Shown one piece after another: positions 11,336 through 12,271 of a DNA stretch of 12,271 bases; position 1 is the first letter of the stretch, and every line of letters begins with the position of its first letter. The DNA is taken from assembly GCA_017541565.1 (NCBI GenBank), contig JAFXYU010000304.1, positions 1-12,271 on the forward strand. The letters are read 5' to 3'. The notes beneath the pieces were generated by a model. That model was not told the DNA's origin and searched no databases. It worked only from the letters and a program-made list of their open reading frames with translations. Source of the stretch: a bacterium (GTDB lineage: Bacteria > Cyanobacteriota > Vampirovibrionia > Gastranaerophilales > Gastranaerophilaceae). The translations under genes and the position numbers were made by a program.

Positions 11336-12085
11336 ATGCAAGTAAGCAGAATAAGTGTGTCGCAAAATCAGAAATATAACAAGCAAAATAACGCAAGTTT
11401 CAAATCGACTTTTCCGGTGGCGTATTGGGTAAAAGATAAAGGCAAATGGGCGCCCGTAACAAGTCTTGAAACGGTCAAGGAATTGCAGAGGAAATTGGTT
11501 ACAATTTTGAACCACGAACTGTCATCTTTGAAGAAAAATAAATCAATGCAAGTCGGGGAACAGACTCTGCGCACGCATATTTCGAGCAAAGATGTAGATT
11601 ACCGCTTGGCAACGGAAAATCCCAAGTTTGAGATTGACAAAAAAACACAAAAACTCAGAAGAATTACTCCTGTTCGTTCTTTCTTGAACAGGGTAGAGCA
11701 AACAACTGGCAATTATGACCCGATATCGTATCTTATCACGGGATATGCACATATAGCGGAGTTTAACCAAAAATATGCAAAGCAAATAGGCAGAGATAAA
11801 GGCTATGCAAAAGATATGATTGGAATAGCGAGGTCAGCAGCATCAGATGAAGCAGTAAAATTTTATAACCAAAACGGTATGGGTTTTGTGGAAGATCCTG
11901 ATAATATATTGAGAGATGCGAGAACGCGGATGCCGCAGGTTTTGCATGTGGCTTTTGAAATACCAAGAGATATGTATGGTAATGTAATTAAGGATAAAAA
12001 CGGAAAAATAAAATATATATTTGATTATGGCAAATTTAAAGATGCCTATGGTCCTGATTGTCCGTTTGAAAAATTGAAGAAATAA
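11336..12085 (+). CDS. 249-residue protein of unknown function with N-terminal Asn-rich 'SFK' motif
   Basis: I recognise no domain. The first 25 residues are polar and Gln/Asn/Ser-rich and carry 'NNASFKS' (18-24); short N-terminal motifs ending in S-F-K/G are, as I recall, frequent in proteins of gut Melainabacteria, which would fit the organism guess. There is no classical signal peptide or membrane segment. The middle is basic (about 95-120, 'KTQKLRRITPVRSFLNRVE'). A mixed region 'YLITGYAHIAEFNQKYAKQI' (132-151) and an Arg/Asp-containing stretch 'DNILRDARTRMP' (198-209) follow, then a beta-hairpin-like repeat 'YGNVIKDKNGKIKYIF' near the end. ATG 11336 has CGGAG about 8 nt upstream. The upstream region shares the element TTTTCG-N8-TATTGGTAAG with def. 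No partner gene is obvious. Confidence 0.7.
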   Translation: MQVSRISVSQNQKYNKQNNASFKSTFPVAYWVKDKGKWAPVTSLETVKELQRKLVTILNHELSSLKKNKSMQVGEQTLRTHISSKDVDYRLATENPKFEIDKKTQKLRRITPVRSFLNRVEQTTGNYDPISYLITGYAHIAEFNQKYAKQIGRDKGYAKDMIGIARSAASDEAVKFYNQNGMGFVEDPDNILRDARTRMPQVLHVAFEIPRDMYGNVIKDKNGKIKYIFDYGKFKDAYGPDCPFEKLKK

Positions 12086-12087
12086 GT

Positions 12088-12118
12088 TTGACAATAGAAA
12101 TTGAGCATGTACTATAAG
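12088..12118 (+). promoter_or_regulatory. Promoter of tRNA-Gly
   Basis: Consensus -35 TTGACA (12088-12093). The -10 is either TACTAT at 16 bp (12110-12115) or TATAAG at 19 bp (12113-12118). Start near 12122-12126 gives a precursor leader of about 55-60 nt. Confidence 0.5.
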
Positions 12119-12126
12119 ATATATAA

Positions 12127-12136
12127 GCGGGGGTAA
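12127..12136 (+). repeat. Copy of the tRNA-Gly 5' end in its own leader
   Basis: GCGGGGGTAA at 12127-12136 is identical to the first ten bases of the tRNA (12182-12191), 55 bp downstream. It lies at the predicted 5' end of the precursor and could compete for the 3' acceptor strand. Confidence 0.6.
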
Positions 12137-12181
12137 ATAGACCTTCCAAGTTGGGTAAGTCTGTTTCAAACCGTAAGTCAT

Positions 12182-12256
12182 GCGGGGGTAATTCAGTGGT
12201 AGAATGCCTCCTTGCCAAGGAGGATGTCGCGAGTTCGAGCCTCGTCTCCCGCTCCA
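12182..12256 (+). tRNA. tRNA-Gly (anticodon GCC), CCA encoded
   Basis: The full cloverleaf can be drawn: acceptor GCGGGGG (12182-12188) with CTCCCGC (12246-12252, one G-U pair), D-arm with AGTGGTA loop, anticodon stem CCTCC/GGAGG around TTGCCAA (anticodon GCC), and T-arm GCGAG/CTCGT around TTCGAGC. The discriminator base is T, as usual for glycine tRNAs, and CCA is encoded (12254-12256). It reads GGC and GGT codons. Confidence 0.97.
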
Positions 12257-12271
12257 TAAAGAGCCGATAGG

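Noticed and set aside
1333..12163. Shared string GGGTAAGTCTG upstream of def (1336-1346) and in the tRNA leader (12153-12163)
   Set aside because: Shared 11-mers are expected several times by chance in a window of this size, and the two contexts differ.
12036..12257. Minus-strand frame beginning 'MERETRLELATSSLARR'
   Set aside because: It is the antisense of the tRNA-Gly gene; similar spurious proteins appear in databases wherever tRNA genes are translated on the wrong strand.

Overview
The window is AT-rich, densely coded bacterial DNA carrying single-copy housekeeping genes (def, fmt, dnaN, leuD, a dCMP deaminase, dapL, a glycine tRNA) and a short flagellar cluster. An LL-diaminopimelate aminotransferase of the type cyanobacteria use, a flagellar FlaG/FliS/FliT-like trio, and a secretory-looking protein of unknown function whose N-terminus carries a short Asn-rich 'SFK' motif together suggest a gut member of the Cyanobacteria-related Melainabacteria (Vampirovibrionia, Gastranaerophilales). 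That assignment is an inference from gene content and style; no rRNA is present to prove it. I see no insertion sequence, prophage or CRISPR array.

Layout. Positions 1-1267 (minus strand) hold the 5' end of a sugar-type ABC permease and an HD-domain phosphohydrolase. From 1385 on the plus strand come peptide deformylase (def) and methionyl-tRNA formyltransferase (fmt), the enzymes that remove and add the formyl group of initiator methionine. Between them lies an independent transcription unit of about 200 nt with its own promoter, two perfect stems, a 23-residue hydrophobic reading frame and a terminator. A 51-residue acidic protein (minus strand, 3302-3457) follows, then dnaN, leuD and a twin zinc-ribbon protein (plus strand, to 5847). 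A dCMP deaminase and a 70-residue unknown protein (minus strand) lie next; the latter is divergent from a 51-residue AbrB/MazE-type DNA-binding protein, and the two share a promoter region full of GTCTTA repeats. A zinc-type L-asparaginase and a coiled-coil protein form a minus-strand operon, divergent from flaG-fliS-fliT-like. dapL, a 249-residue unknown protein and tRNA-Gly(GCC) close the window.

Two points cut across the annotation. First, translation starts fall into two classes: most plus-strand genes have a clear Shine-Dalgarno sequence, whereas four genes (permease, HD protein, dCMP deaminase, AbrB-like) have none, and instead a -10 hexamer ending exactly 6 nt before the ATG, which predicts leaderless mRNAs. 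Second, the most unusual object is the structured RNA/small peptide between def and fmt; next is the divergent AbrB-like/70-residue pair. Several very small genes (23, 51 and 51 residues) are easily missed by standard gene calling.
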